A stretch of 64,000 bases of DNA from Rhodoplanes sp. Z2-YC6860 (GTDB lineage: Bacteria > Pseudomonadota > Alphaproteobacteria > Rhizobiales > Xanthobacteraceae), in assembly GCF_001579845.1 (NCBI RefSeq), contig NZ_CP007440.1:7772029-7836028 (forward strand). The letters are read 5' to 3'. Numbering within the stretch: the stretch's first letter is position 1; the number at the start of each line of letters is the position of its first letter. Below, piece after piece: positions 54,314-63,662 of the stretch. The notes below the pieces were generated by a model that was given only the letters and a program-made list of their open reading frames with translations, made no database searches and was not told where the DNA came from. The translations under genes were made by a program, and so were the position numbers.

Positions 54314-55996
54314 TCACGTCATCGATGGAATGCCGGCGATCATCGCCTTGGCGGTCTCGTGCTCGCTCATCACCACGGCGGTCGCGCCGTGCTTCTTCAG
54401 GTGCTCGATCTCGGCTTTGGAATGCGCTCGCGCCACGATGACGAGACCGGGGTTGAGCTTGCGACCCTGGTCGACCACCTGCCCGCCCTCGAAGGCGTCC
54501 GGGATCGCGACCAGGAGGCAGCGCGCCGCCGACAGATTGGCCGCGGCCACGATCTCGGGATCGGCCGCGTTGCCTTCGATGGCCTCGAGGCCCTGCTGGC
54601 GCGCCTGTTCGATGTGGCTCGGATCGCTGTCGATCACAAGCATCGGCACGCCGGACGGCTGCATCGTTTCGCTGATGAAACCGCCGACCCGGCCATGGCC
54701 GACCAATACGATATGGCCGGTCAGCGCCGTCACCGGTACGGGCTCTCGCGGCCCGTCGGCTCCGGCCGCGGGCGCCAATGCGGGCTTTGCCGCGTCGGAT
54801 TTCGCGGCGCTGGGCTTCGCCAAGAAACGATCCAGCAGAACGAACAGGAACGGATTGATGAGAATCGACAGGATCGCGCCGGCCAGTATCAGGTCGCGGC
54901 CGCGGTCCGGCATCAGGGCGAGCGAGACGCCGAGGCCGGCCAGGATGAACGAGAACTCGCCGATCTGCGCGAGACTCGCCGAGATCGTCAGCGCCGTTGC
55001 GTGTGAGTGGCCGAAAACACGGACGATGACATAAGCCGCCGCCGATTTGCCGATGATGATGATGGCGAGCACGGCGAGCACATATGCCCAATCCTTCACC
55101 ACGATGCTCGGATCGAACAGCATCCCGACCGAGATGAAGAACAGAACCGCGAAGGCGTCGCGCAGCGGCAGCGATTCGCTCGCCGCCCGATGGCTCAGCT
55201 CGGACTCGCTCAGGATCATGCCGGCGAAGAAGGCGCCGAGTGCAAACGACACATCGAACAGCGTGGCCGCGCCGTAGGCCACGCCCAGCGCAATGGCGAG
55301 CACCGCGAGACGGAACAATTCGCGCGAGCCGGTGTGCGCGACGTAATGCAGGAGCCACGGGATGGCTCGACGGCCGATCACCAGCATGATCACGACAAAG
55401 GCAATCACCTTGCCCAGCGTCAGCAACAGCGGCAGGCCCAGGGTGACGAAGTCGGCGCCGGCCTGGCCCTTGAGGATGCCGGCCAGCGGCGGCAGCAGCA
55501 CCAAGGTGAGCACCATCGCGATGTCTTCGACGATCAGCCAGCCGACCGCGATGCGGCCGCGCTCCGTCTCGATCAGGCGGCGCTCCTGCAGGGCACGCAG
55601 CAGCACCACGGTGCTGGCGACCGACAGCGCCAGCCCGAACACCAGACCCGCACCGAAGCTCCAGCCGAGCGTATAGGCGAGCGCGATTCCGAGCAGCGTC
55701 GCGATCGCGATCTGGCCGACCGCGCCGGGAATGGCCAGTGCCCGGACCGAGAGCAGGTCGTTGAGCGAGAAATGCAGGCCAACGCCAAACATCAGCAGAA
55801 TCACGCCGATTTCGGCGAGCTGGTCGGCCAAGGCCTGGTCGCCGGTGAATCCCGGCGTGAAGGGGCCCATCAGCACGCCGGCGAGCAGATAGCCGACCAG
55901 CGGCGAGGCCTTGAGCCGGTGTGCGACGGCGCCCAGCGCGAAGGCCAGGACCAGTCCAACGACGATTGTCGCGATCAACGGGGTGTGATGCGGCAT
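54314..55996 (-). CDS. ybaL: Kef/YbaL-type K+/H+ antiporter with TrkA-N domain
   Basis: 560 residues. The CPA2-type membrane part (GYLLAGVLMGPFTPGF, GLALSVASTVVLLRAL) has twelve helices and is followed by a Rossmann-type TrkA-N domain (about 415-550) starting HIVLVGHGRVGGFISETM, which binds a nucleotide. It resembles YbaL/KefB and lacks an accompanying KefG/KefF oxidoreductase. An Ala/Pro/Asp linker joins the domains. It is transcribed in the same direction as the antiporter at 52413, but 92 bases apart. Confidence 0.93.
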   Translation of the reverse strand: MPHHTPLIATIVVGLVLAFALGAVAHRLKASPLVGYLLAGVLMGPFTPGFTGDQALADQLAEIGVILLMFGVGLHFSLNDLLSVRALAIPGAVGQIAIATLLGIALAYTLGWSFGAGLVFGLALSVASTVVLLRALQERRLIETERGRIAVGWLIVEDIAMVLTLVLLPPLAGILKGQAGADFVTLGLPLLLTLGKVIAFVVIMLVIGRRAIPWLLHYVAHTGSRELFRLAVLAIALGVAYGAATLFDVSFALGAFFAGMILSESELSHRAASESLPLRDAFAVLFFISVGMLFDPSIVVKDWAYVLAVLAIIIIGKSAAAYVIVRVFGHSHATALTISASLAQIGEFSFILAGLGVSLALMPDRGRDLILAGAILSILINPFLFVLLDRFLAKPSAAKSDAAKPALAPAAGADGPREPVPVTALTGHIVLVGHGRVGGFISETMQPSGVPMLVIDSDPSHIEQARQQGLEAIEGNAADPEIVAAANLSAARCLLVAIPDAFEGGQVVDQGRKLNPGLVIVARAHSKAEIEHLKKHGATAVVMSEHETAKAMIAGIPSMT

Positions 55997-56050
55997 CGGT
56001 TACGATGAACCGCACATTCGCGTCGCATGCAAGCGCGGATTGCGCGTCAA

Positions 56051-56090
56051 AGACGCGCGCGAACGCGCCTGTGGCGCACCCCGGAATGAC
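56051..56090. repeat. Degenerate half of the type 1 palindromic repeat
   Basis: The sequence ending GCGCACCCCGGAATGAC matches the right arm of the repeats at 937-1044 and 59465-59561, and the left arm is missing. It lies between the ybaL start and the BKACE stop. Confidence 0.6.
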
Positions 56091-56114
56091 CGCGTGGTGA
56101 GATGTCGCCCGCCG

Positions 56115-57047
56115 CTAGAAATTCACCTTGTCGCCGCCTTTGAGCGACAGAATTTCCCGCGCGTCTTCAGGGGTCGCGATCTCGAGCCCCAGGCCTTCGA
56201 GGATCTGGCGGACCTTCTTGACCTGCTGGGCATTGCTTTCGGCGAGCTTGCCCGGGCCGAGCCAGAGCGAGTCCTCCATGCCGACCCGCACATTGCCGCC
56301 CATCGCCGCCGCCTGGGCCGCGATCCGCATCTGGGACGCTCCGGCACCCAATACCGACCAGTGATAGTTGTCGCCGAGGAGCCGGTCGGCCGTGCGCTTC
56401 ATCATGATGACGTCCTCGGGATGCGTGCCGATGCCGCCCAGGATGCCGAACACCGACTGCACGAACAGCGGCGGCTTCACCACGCCGCGGTCCAGGAAGT
56501 GCTTCAACGTATAGAGATGGCCGATGTCGTAGCACTCGATCTCAAACCGGGTGTCGTTGCCGGCGCAGGTGGTGAGGATGTACTCGATGTCGGCGAGCGT
56601 GTTCTTGAACATGCCCTTGCGGGTGCCTTCGAGATACGGCTCCTCCCAGTCGTGTTTGAATTTGCCCTTGTAGCGCGGGATCATCGGGTAAAGCCCGAAG
56701 TTCATCGTGCCCATGTTGAGCGAGGCAATCTCCGGCTTGAAGGTCGCGGCCGGCTTGACCCGCTCCTCGGCCGACATGGTCGGCGCGCCGCCGGTGGTGA
56801 TGTTCACCACCACGGGGGAACGCTGCTTGATCACCTTCAAAAACGGCGCAAAGGCCTCGGGCGTTTGATCGGGGCGGCCGTCCTGCGGATTGCGCGCGTG
56901 CAGGTGCACCACCGCGGCGCCGGCTTCGGCGGCGCCAATCGCGGCGTCGGCGATCTGCTGGGCGGTGATCGGCAGATGCGGCGACATCGACGGCGTGTGG
57001 ATCGAGCCGGTGACGGCGCAGGTGATGATGACCTTGTTCTTGGCCAC
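56115..57047 (-). CDS. BKACE (DUF849) beta-keto acid cleavage enzyme
   Basis: 310 residues. KVIITCAVTGSIHTPSMSPHLP, AGAAVVHLHARNP with the metal-binding His pair, VVVNITTGGAPTMS and GNVRVGMEDSLWLGPGKLA are the landmarks of the BKACE family, TIM barrels that use zinc to condense a beta-keto acid with acetyl-CoA. The prototype is 3-keto-5-aminohexanoate cleavage enzyme (Kce) of lysine fermentation, but most members take other keto acids. No partner genes are nearby. It is divergent from the EamA exporter gene. Confidence 0.92.
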   Translation of the reverse strand: MAKNKVIITCAVTGSIHTPSMSPHLPITAQQIADAAIGAAEAGAAVVHLHARNPQDGRPDQTPEAFAPFLKVIKQRSPVVVNITTGGAPTMSAEERVKPAATFKPEIASLNMGTMNFGLYPMIPRYKGKFKHDWEEPYLEGTRKGMFKNTLADIEYILTTCAGNDTRFEIECYDIGHLYTLKHFLDRGVVKPPLFVQSVFGILGGIGTHPEDVIMMKRTADRLLGDNYHWSVLGAGASQMRIAAQAAAMGGNVRVGMEDSLWLGPGKLAESNAQQVKKVRQILEGLGLEIATPEDAREILSLKGGDKVNF

Positions 57048-57180
57048 GGTTCTCTCCCTTGAGGTTTGCGGCGAAGCTTAAGCAAACCCGGACCGGTTGC
57101 GAAAGAGGCCCGCATCGCGGTGCAAGCCATGCAGCGGTATCGCTGGCAACGTCCCACCACAAAGCGTAAGTGTCCCGGCG

Positions 57181-58068
57181 ATGACAACGGCGCCCGCATC
57201 CCGGTACACCGCCATCGGCGTCCTGTGCGGCGTTGGCGCTGCGGTGCTGTGGGCCGCGGGTTTCGTCGCCGCGCGGCACGGCATCGACCAGGGCCTGACG
57301 GCCGCCGACATCACCTTCCACCGCTGCTTCTGGGCAGGGCTCATTTTCCTGCCGATGGCCTGGCGCGACGGTCTCGCCGATCTCAACGGCATCGGCTGGG
57401 GCCGCGGCCTCATCCTGACGTTCCTCGGTGGGCCGGGCATCGCCTTTGCGAGCTATTCGGGTTTTCACCTTGTGCCGCTCGGCCATGGCGGCGTGATCCA
57501 GCCCTCCTGCGCGGCGCTGTTCGGGCTGCTGCTCGCGACCGTGGTGCTGATGGAACGGCTGCCGGTGCGGCGCGCCATCGGCGCCGGAGTGATCGTCACA
57601 GGCCTCGCGGTGATCGGCGCGGAAGCCATCGCCACCATCGGCGCCCATGGCCTCCTCGGCGACGGGCTGTTCGCGCTGGCCGGTCTGATGTTCGCGAGCT
57701 TCGGCACGCTGCTGCGGAAATGGCGGGTGCCACCGATGCGCGCCACCGTCGCGGTCAGCGTCGTGTCGCTCGTCATCCTGCCGATCTATTGGATCGCGGT
57801 CGGCTTCGACCGCATCATCGCGATGGGCTTCTGGGAGAACCTGCTTCAGGCGGTCTTCCAGGGCCTGATGGCCGGGCCCGGCGCGATCTACCTCTTTACC
57901 CGCTCGATCGTGATGCTCGGCGCCGGCCGGGCGGCGGTGTTTCCGACGCTGGTGCCGCCTTGCGTGCTGCTGATCGGCTGGCTCGCGCTCGGCATCGTGC
58001 CGACCGGCCTGCAACTCGTGGGTCTCCTCATCGTGCTCCTGGGATTCCGCTTCACCCAAGGAAAATGA
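57181..58068 (+). CDS. EamA/DMT-family transporter
   Basis: 295 residues, ten predicted helices in two EamA halves. Segments such as GVGAAVLWAAGFVAARHGI and GHGGVIQPSCAALFGLLLATVVLME are typical. Members export amino acids or metabolites; the substrate cannot be read. The ATG at 57181 follows a weak site; an in-frame start at 57097 adds 28 residues unlike the family. It lies divergently from the BKACE gene and could share its regulation. Confidence 0.88.
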   Translation: MTTAPASRYTAIGVLCGVGAAVLWAAGFVAARHGIDQGLTAADITFHRCFWAGLIFLPMAWRDGLADLNGIGWGRGLILTFLGGPGIAFASYSGFHLVPLGHGGVIQPSCAALFGLLLATVVLMERLPVRRAIGAGVIVTGLAVIGAEAIATIGAHGLLGDGLFALAGLMFASFGTLLRKWRVPPMRATVAVSVVSLVILPIYWIAVGFDRIIAMGFWENLLQAVFQGLMAGPGAIYLFTRSIVMLGAGRAAVFPTLVPPCVLLIGWLALGIVPTGLQLVGLLIVLLGFRFTQGK

Positions 58069-58159
58069 CAAAGAAACCAACGGCTGGAGCCGACTTTACC
58101 GCCTGTGCGGTCCGCAGCGAATCGCGTTTAATCCCGCTGCCATTGACGCGCTGGCAGGC

Positions 58160-59455
58160 ATGAATCCGGACGATCTCGAAAACGCCACGACGGCGATCAT
58201 CACGACCATTCGCACGACGCTGCGCACTGAGCTGACGTCGGTCTGGCTGCCGCTTCAGCTTGGCGACATCGCGTTGACGGCGCTGGTGGCGATCGCGATC
58301 GCTGCGCTGGTGCGCCGGCGCTTCGACCTTTCCGCAGCGACCATGGGCTGGCCGGCCTATCTGCGGCTTGCCATCCGCGCGCTCATCGACAACTTCGCGG
58401 TGCTGATCTTCATCCTGCTGATCATCGTCACGCGCGCGAGCCTCGAAGCGTCGCTCAGCCATGCGCGCACGTATCTGCTGCTGGTTGCGACCAATCTCGC
58501 CACCGCCTGGGTCGTGATCGCAATCGTCACCAGCCTGATCCGCAATCACTTCATCAACCGCATCGTCGCGGTCGCGGCCTGGACCATCGCGGCGCTCAGC
58601 ATTCTCGGACTGCTCGATGCGACCTCGGCGGCGCTCGATGCCCGCGGGCTGATGGTCGGCGGCATCCGGGTGACGCCGCTCTTGATCATCAAGACCACGG
58701 CGCTGCTGCTGGTCGCGATCTGGGCCGCGAGCACGACGAGCAATTTCCTGGAACGGCGGGTGCAAGCGTCGTCCGACCTGACGCCGTCGGTGCAGGTGCT
58801 GCTCAGCAAGCTGATCCGCATCGCCATGATGGCGATCGCCGTTGTTGTGGTGCTGAGCGCGTCCGGCATCGACCTGTCGGTGCTGGCGGTGCTCACGGGT
58901 GCGATCGGCGTCGGCGTGGGCCTCGGCCTGCAGAAGATGGTCTCGAACTTCGTCAGCGGGATCATGCTGCTCGCCGACAAGTCGATCAAACCGGGCGACG
59001 TGATTTCGATCGGCGACCATTTCGGCTGGGTCACCAACATGGGCACCCGCTACACCTCGGTCGATCTCAAGGACGGGCGCGAGCTCCTGGTGCCGAACGA
59101 GGACCTGGTGACGCAGCGGGTGATCAACTGGTCCTACACCAGCGACCGCATGCAGCTGCAGATCAAATTCTCGACGAGCTACGACACGCCGATCGGCAAG
59201 ACCCAAGCCGCGGCCGTCGAGGCGGCGCTCAGCGTTGCGCAAGTGCTGAAGGAACCCGCGCCGTCGTGCCACATCACCGCGTTCGGCGCGACCGCGCTGG
59301 AATATGTGCTGTGGGCCTGGATCAGCAGCGCATCGGAGGGCCCGACGCGGGTGCGCAGCGCCATGATGATCGCGATGTGGGACACGTTCGAGCGCCAGGG
59401 CGTGGTGATCCCGAAGCCCGGGCCGTCGCACATCGTGCTCGACAAGGCGCCGTAA
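58160..59455 (+). CDS. MscS-family mechanosensitive ion channel
   Basis: 431 residues. About five N-terminal helices precede the pore helix VGVGLGLQKMVSNFVSGIML, where the Gly/Ala pattern of MscS TM3 is kept, then the beta domain starting LADKSIKPGDVI and the cytoplasmic alpha/beta domain. It opens under membrane tension to release solutes in hypo-osmotic shock. Extra N-terminal helices make it longer than E. coli MscS (286). The start at 58160 is a well-placed ATG 91 bases after the EamA stop. Confidence 0.94.
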   Translation: MNPDDLENATTAIITTIRTTLRTELTSVWLPLQLGDIALTALVAIAIAALVRRRFDLSAATMGWPAYLRLAIRALIDNFAVLIFILLIIVTRASLEASLSHARTYLLLVATNLATAWVVIAIVTSLIRNHFINRIVAVAAWTIAALSILGLLDATSAALDARGLMVGGIRVTPLLIIKTTALLLVAIWAASTTSNFLERRVQASSDLTPSVQVLLSKLIRIAMMAIAVVVVLSASGIDLSVLAVLTGAIGVGVGLGLQKMVSNFVSGIMLLADKSIKPGDVISIGDHFGWVTNMGTRYTSVDLKDGRELLVPNEDLVTQRVINWSYTSDRMQLQIKFSTSYDTPIGKTQAAAVEAALSVAQVLKEPAPSCHITAFGATALEYVLWAWISSASEGPTRVRSAMMIAMWDTFERQGVVIPKPGPSHIVLDKAP

Positions 59456-59464
59456 GCCGCCGCT

Positions 59465-59561
59465 GTCATTCCGGCGCGCGGACGAAGTCCGCGAACCCGG
59501 AATCCAGCAAAGCAGCGACTGCCTATTCCGGGTTCGCCGCTTCGCGGCGCCCCGGAATGAC
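59465..59561. repeat. Palindromic intergenic repeat, type 1 (copy 2)
   Basis: The outer arms GTCATTCCGGCGCG and GGCGCCCCGGAATGAC and an inner pair GCGAACCCGGAATCC / ATTCCGGGTTCGC match the copy at 937-1044. It fills the gap between the convergent mscS and MliC-like genes and may act as a bidirectional transcript end. Confidence 0.85.
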
Positions 59562-59573
59562 TCGCGGAGGGAG

Positions 59574-59867
59574 CTATTTCACCTGGCACTCGACCGACGT
59601 CTTGCCGGCGCGCTTGATGGTCGCGGCGCCGTTTTTCTTCATCGCAAACGTCGTGCCGTTTTTCGAGAAGCGCTGGCTGGTCAGCGAGAAGCGCTTCGGC
59701 AGATCCAGCGACTTGCCGTCGAACTGCAGGAAGGCGGCTTTGGTCTCGGGATAGAAGCCCACCTCGAAGGTCCCGCCGTCCTTGCATTCGTAGTGATAGA
59801 ACGTCTGCGCCTGAGCCGACACCGCACTGGCCACAAGGACGCTAAACGCCAAAAGCATCCGTTTCAT
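59574..59867 (-). CDS. MliC-like C-type lysozyme inhibitor family protein
   Basis: 97 residues with a signal peptide (MKRMLLAFSVLVASAVSAQA). The mature protein has YECKDGGTFEVGFYPE and FLQFDGKSLDLPKRFSL, resembling the eight-stranded MliC barrel, with two Cys likely forming the single disulfide (YEC and VECQ). MliC proteins in the periplasm or outer membrane inhibit c-type lysozyme. It has no lipobox, so it would be soluble. The match is suggestive rather than certain at this length. Confidence 0.72.
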   Translation of the reverse strand: MKRMLLAFSVLVASAVSAQAQTFYHYECKDGGTFEVGFYPETKAAFLQFDGKSLDLPKRFSLTSQRFSKNGTTFAMKKNGAATIKRAGKTSVECQVK

Positions 59868-59894
59868 TGTTGTTCTTCCCCCGCGCGACGCCCG

Positions 59895-61076
59895 TCACGC
59901 CGCCTTGCGGCTTGCCAGGAACTGCCCCATGCGATCCAGCGCCTTCAGGATGTTTTCCGTCGAGTTGGCGTAGGACAGCCGCAGATAGCCCTCACCGAGA
60001 ATGCCGAAATCCGGCCCGCCGATGGTGACGACACCGGTGTCGTTGAGCAGCGCGGTGGCCAGATCCTTGGCCTTCCAACCGGTGCGCTTAACGTTCGGAA
60101 ACGCGTAGAACGCGCCCTTCGGCACCGTGCAGGACACGCCGGGAAGCTTGTTCAGGCCTTCGACCACAACCTTCCGGCGCTTGTCGAACTCGGCGACCAT
60201 CTTGTCCGCTTCGTCCTGCGGACCGGTGAGCGCCGCAAGCCCGGCATATTGCGCCGACGCGTTGACGCAGGAATGCAGATTGACCGAAAGCTTGCGCGCA
60301 TAGTCGTAGAGCTTGCTGGGCCACACCGCGTAGCCCAGCCGCCAACCGGTCATGGCGTAGGTCTTGGACCAGCCGTTGAGCAGGATCAGCCGGTCGCGGA
60401 TCGACGGATAGGACAGCAGGCAGACGTGCTGCTCGCCGTCATAGACCATGTGGTCGTAGATCTCGTCCGACATCACGCAGACGTCCGGAAACTTTTCCAG
60501 GCCCGCGACGAGCTTGTCGATCTCGCTCTTCGGCGTGACGCCGCCGGTCGGGTTGGCCGGCGAGTTGATGATGAGCAGCCGGGTCTGCGGCGTGATCAGC
60601 TTCAGCGTCTCCTCCGCCGAGAAGGCAAAGCCGTTCTCCTCGCGGATCGGCACGGGAATCGGCCGCGCGCCGGTGTATTCGATCATCGAGCGATAGATAG
60701 GGAAGCCCGGGTCTGGATAGAGGATGTCCACGCCCGGTTCGCCGAACATCAGGATCGACATGAACATGGTCGGCTTGCCGCCCGGCATGATCATCACGCT
60801 GTCCGGCGACACCTCGACCTTGAAACGCTTGTGCAGGTCGGCCGCCACCGCCTCGCGAAGCTGCGGGATGCCGTTGGCCGGCGTGTAGCCATGGTGACCG
60901 TCGCGCAGCGCCTTGATGGCGGCCTCGACGATGAAATCAGGCGTGCGGAAATCCGGCTGGCCGATGCCAAGACTGATGATATCGCGGCCTTGCGCCGCCA
61001 GCGCATTGGCGCGGGCCAGCACCGCGAATGCGTTTTCCTCGCCGATGCGGTCGAAATTGGCGACTGTACGAAGCAT
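59895..61076 (-). CDS. Class I PLP-dependent aminotransferase
   Basis: 393 residues. DIISLGIGQPDFRTPDF, HGYTPANGIPQLREAVA, NSPANPTGG, VMSDEIYD and the PLP-binding Lys in NGWSKTYAMTGWRLGY are classic for fold-type I aspartate/aromatic-type transaminases. The final Arg binding the substrate carboxylate lies in YLRLSYANS. Its amino-donor specificity cannot be read. It starts with ATG at 61076. Confidence 0.95.
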   Translation of the reverse strand: MLRTVANFDRIGEENAFAVLARANALAAQGRDIISLGIGQPDFRTPDFIVEAAIKALRDGHHGYTPANGIPQLREAVAADLHKRFKVEVSPDSVMIMPGGKPTMFMSILMFGEPGVDILYPDPGFPIYRSMIEYTGARPIPVPIREENGFAFSAEETLKLITPQTRLLIINSPANPTGGVTPKSEIDKLVAGLEKFPDVCVMSDEIYDHMVYDGEQHVCLLSYPSIRDRLILLNGWSKTYAMTGWRLGYAVWPSKLYDYARKLSVNLHSCVNASAQYAGLAALTGPQDEADKMVAEFDKRRKVVVEGLNKLPGVSCTVPKGAFYAFPNVKRTGWKAKDLATALLNDTGVVTIGGPDFGILGEGYLRLSYANSTENILKALDRMGQFLASRKAA

Positions 61077-61157
61077 GAAATCCTCAAGCGTTTCTTGATG
61101 CGCTTTGGCGGTTTTCGCCGGTTCGGGCCGGTATTAGCCCCCTCGCCCCGGCGTCCG

Positions 61158-61598
61158 TCAACTGGAGGAATCCTTACGGGCGACCTGGACATCGGCCATC
61201 TTCATGACCTCGAAAATGATGGCGACAGACCAGCCGATCAGAAGCAACCCGTTGAGGGCGGTGATCGGCCCGATCAGGCGGAAGCGGCCTCCCGGCACCG
61301 CATCGCCGTAGCCCAGCGCGGTGTAATTCTCGAAGGCGAATTCGAACGCACTGGCTTTCTCGGTCTCGATCCCATTCAAGGCGTAGAACGATGCCCACAC
61401 AGCGATCTCGACGGTGTGGGCGATCATCAGCGCGACCATGGTGATCATCAGCAGGGCACTGACCCGCGCAAAGACATGAAGGTCGTCAGTCGCAGCCGCC
61501 GTGTGCCGCGCCGCAACGACGACAATGCCGGTGATGATGGCGTGCAGGCCAAAATTGACGAGGCTGACCAGGCCGCCGGCCAGCAGTTGATAGAACAT
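61158..61598 (-). CDS. Small two-helix potassium-channel-like protein
   Basis: 146 residues with about four hydrophobic segments. The pore-like segment [16 protein letters not shown] carries the GYGD selectivity filter of K+ channels and is followed by a hydrophobic helix ([19 protein letters not shown]). The size suggests an ion_trans_2-type channel subunit that must tetramerise. GAAAGGGGGG precedes the ATG at 61598, whereas the upstream in-frame start at 61652 lacks one. Its location among ion transporters fits a role in K+ homeostasis. Confidence 0.82.
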   Translation of the reverse strand: MFYQLLAGGLVSLVNFGLHAIITGIVVVAARHTAAATDDLHVFARVSALLMITMVALMIAHTVEIAVWASFYALNGIETEKASAFEFAFENYTALGYGDAVPGGRFRLIGPITALNGLLLIGWSVAIIFEVMKMADVQVARKDSSS

Positions 61599-61679
61599 CG
61601 GTCCCCCCTTTCCCCGGCCGCGAGTTTCAAAGGATTCGGCCCTTAAAATCAAACAGCGCCTTGCGACGCTTCACCATCG

Positions 61680-61777
61680 ACCTCATCCTGAGGAGCGGGC
61701 GCAGCCCGCGTCTCGAAGGATGGGGTCGATGGCCACCTCATCCTTCGAGACGCGCTTCGCGCTCCTCAGGATGAGGT
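61680..61777. repeat. Palindromic intergenic repeat, type 4
   Basis: The arms ACCTCATCCTGAGGAGCG and CGCTCCTCAGGATGAGGT pair, as do CGTCTCGAAGGATG / CATCCTTCGAGACG. The 98-base element ends four bases before the GGAGGAAG ribosome-binding site of the dehydratase gene, so the hairpin may affect its translation. Confidence 0.85.
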
Positions 61778-61788
61778 GGAGGAAGAGC

Positions 61789-63624
61789 ATGGCCAAGAAG
61801 CAAAACAACAAACAGAACAAGAAGCAGAAAACGCTGGCACCCAAGGGCCGCACGCTGCGCTCACAGCTCTGGTTCGACAATCCCGAGAACCCGGGCATGA
61901 CGGCGCTCTATCTCGAGCGCTATCTGAACTTCGGGCTGACCGGCGCGGAACTGCGCTCCGGCAAGCCGATCGTCGGCATCGCACAGACCGGCTCGGACCT
62001 GTCGCCCTGCAACCGGCATCATCTCGAATTGGCCAAGCGCGTCCGCGACGGCATTCGCGACGCAGGCGGCATCGCCTTCGAGTTTCCGTGTCATCCGATC
62101 CAGGAGACCGGCAAGCGCCCGACCGCGGCGCTCGATCGCAACCTCGCTTATCTGTCGCTGGTCGAGGTGCTGTACGGCTATCCGCTCGACGGCGTCGTGC
62201 TGATGACCGGCTGCGACAAGACCACGCCGGCCTGCCTGATGGCGGCCGCGACCGTGAACATCCCGGCCATCGTTCTCTCCGGCGGGCCGATGCTGAACGG
62301 CTGGTGGAAGGGCATGCGCGCGGGCTCCGGCACCGTGGTGTGGAAGGCGCGCGAGGAGTTGGCGGCGGGCCGCATCGACAATCAGGAGTTCATGGAGATC
62401 GCAGCGGCGTCCGCCCCCTCAGTGGGCCATTGCAACACCATGGGCACGGCCTCGACCATGAATGCGCTCGCCGAGGCGCTCGGCATGTCGCTGCCGGGCT
62501 GCGCCGCGATCCCCGCGCCGTACCGCGAACGCGCCCAGATCGCCTATGACACCGGTGTCCGCGCGGTCGGGATCGTGCACGAGGATTTGCGGCCGTCCGA
62601 CATCCTCACCCGAAAGGCCTTCGAGAATTGCATCGTCGCCAATTCAGCCATCGGCGGATCGACCAATGCGCCGATCCATATCAACGCCATCGCGCGCCAT
62701 GTCGGCGTGACGCTTTCCATCGATGAATGGGAGACGATCGGCTACGACGTGCCGCTGCTCGTCAACATGCAGCCGGCCGGCGAGTATCTCGGCGAGGAGT
62801 ACTTCCGCGCCGGCGGCCTGCCGGCGGTGATGAACGAGTTGCTCAAGGCCAGGCGCATCCATGGCGATGCGATGACCATCAACGGCAAGACCATGGCGCA
62901 GAACGTCAAAGGCGCGAAGGTTGCCGATCCGGATGTCATCAAGCCCTACGCCAAACCGATGAAGAAGCAGGCCGGCTTCAAGGTGCTCAAAGGCAATCTG
63001 TTTGACTCGGCGATCATGAAGACCAGCGTGATCTCGGACGATTTCCGCGGACGCTTTCTTTCCGATCCGAAGGACCCCAATGCCTTCGAGGGCCGCGCCG
63101 TGGTTTTCGAGGGGCCGGAGGACTATCACCTGCGCATCGACGATCCGTCGCTGAAGATCGACGAGCGCACGCTGCTGTTCGTGCGCGGCGTCGGCGCGAT
63201 CGGCTATCCCGGCTCGGCCGAAGTCGTGAACATGCAGCCGCCGGCGCGGCTGATCAAACAAGGCATCACGTCGTTGCCTTGCATCGGCGACGGCCGACAG
63301 TCCGGCACCTCGGGCTCGCCGTCGGTTCTCAACGCTTCGCCAGAGGCCGCGGCGGGCGGCGGACTGGCGCTGCTTCGCACCGGGGACCGGGTGCGGATCG
63401 ACCTCAACAGGGGCACGGCCGACATTCTGGTGTCGAAGGCCGAGCTCACCAAGCGAAGGAAAACATTGGAACGCGACGGCGGCTATCGTTTTCCGTCAAG
63501 CCAGACGCCGTGGCAGGAAATCCAGCGTGCCATCGTCGATCAGCTGGCCGATGGCATGGTGCTCCGGCCTGCGGTAAAGTACCAAAGGGTGGCGCAGACC
63601 AGTGAGCCGAGAGACAACCATTGA
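61789..63624 (+). CDS. IlvD/Edd-family dehydratase, pentonate (arabonate)-dehydratase-like
   Basis: 611 residues. The three Fe-S ligands of the family are Cys74 (SPCNRHH), Cys142 (GCDKTTP) and Cys215 ([10 protein letters not shown]). The segments [21 protein letters not shown] and [16 protein letters not shown] resemble the L-arabonate/pentonate dehydratase branch rather than the branched-chain IlvD. It probably dehydrates a sugar acid in the cytoplasm. The N-terminus ([14 protein letters not shown]) is an unusual Lys/Gln/Asn tail. GGAGGAAG lies before the ATG at 61789. No aldonate transporter or dehydrogenase is adjacent, so the pathway is open. Confidence 0.88.
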   Translation: MAKKQNNKQNKKQKTLAPKGRTLRSQLWFDNPENPGMTALYLERYLNFGLTGAELRSGKPIVGIAQTGSDLSPCNRHHLELAKRVRDGIRDAGGIAFEFPCHPIQETGKRPTAALDRNLAYLSLVEVLYGYPLDGVVLMTGCDKTTPACLMAAATVNIPAIVLSGGPMLNGWWKGMRAGSGTVVWKAREELAAGRIDNQEFMEIAAASAPSVGHCNTMGTASTMNALAEALGMSLPGCAAIPAPYRERAQIAYDTGVRAVGIVHEDLRPSDILTRKAFENCIVANSAIGGSTNAPIHINAIARHVGVTLSIDEWETIGYDVPLLVNMQPAGEYLGEEYFRAGGLPAVMNELLKARRIHGDAMTINGKTMAQNVKGAKVADPDVIKPYAKPMKKQAGFKVLKGNLFDSAIMKTSVISDDFRGRFLSDPKDPNAFEGRAVVFEGPEDYHLRIDDPSLKIDERTLLFVRGVGAIGYPGSAEVVNMQPPARLIKQGITSLPCIGDGRQSGTSGSPSVLNASPEAAAGGGLALLRTGDRVRIDLNRGTADILVSKAELTKRRKTLERDGGYRFPSSQTPWQEIQRAIVDQLADGMVLRPAVKYQRVAQTSEPRDNH

Positions 63625-63662
63625 GTCTCCTGCACTGAGGGAGAGCGTATTGCTCAAATCCC

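Noticed and set aside
53133-56008. Long plus-strand frames opposite the two antiporter genes
   Set aside because: They are Gln/His/Glu/Arg-rich with no domains, while the minus strand encodes conserved membrane proteins.
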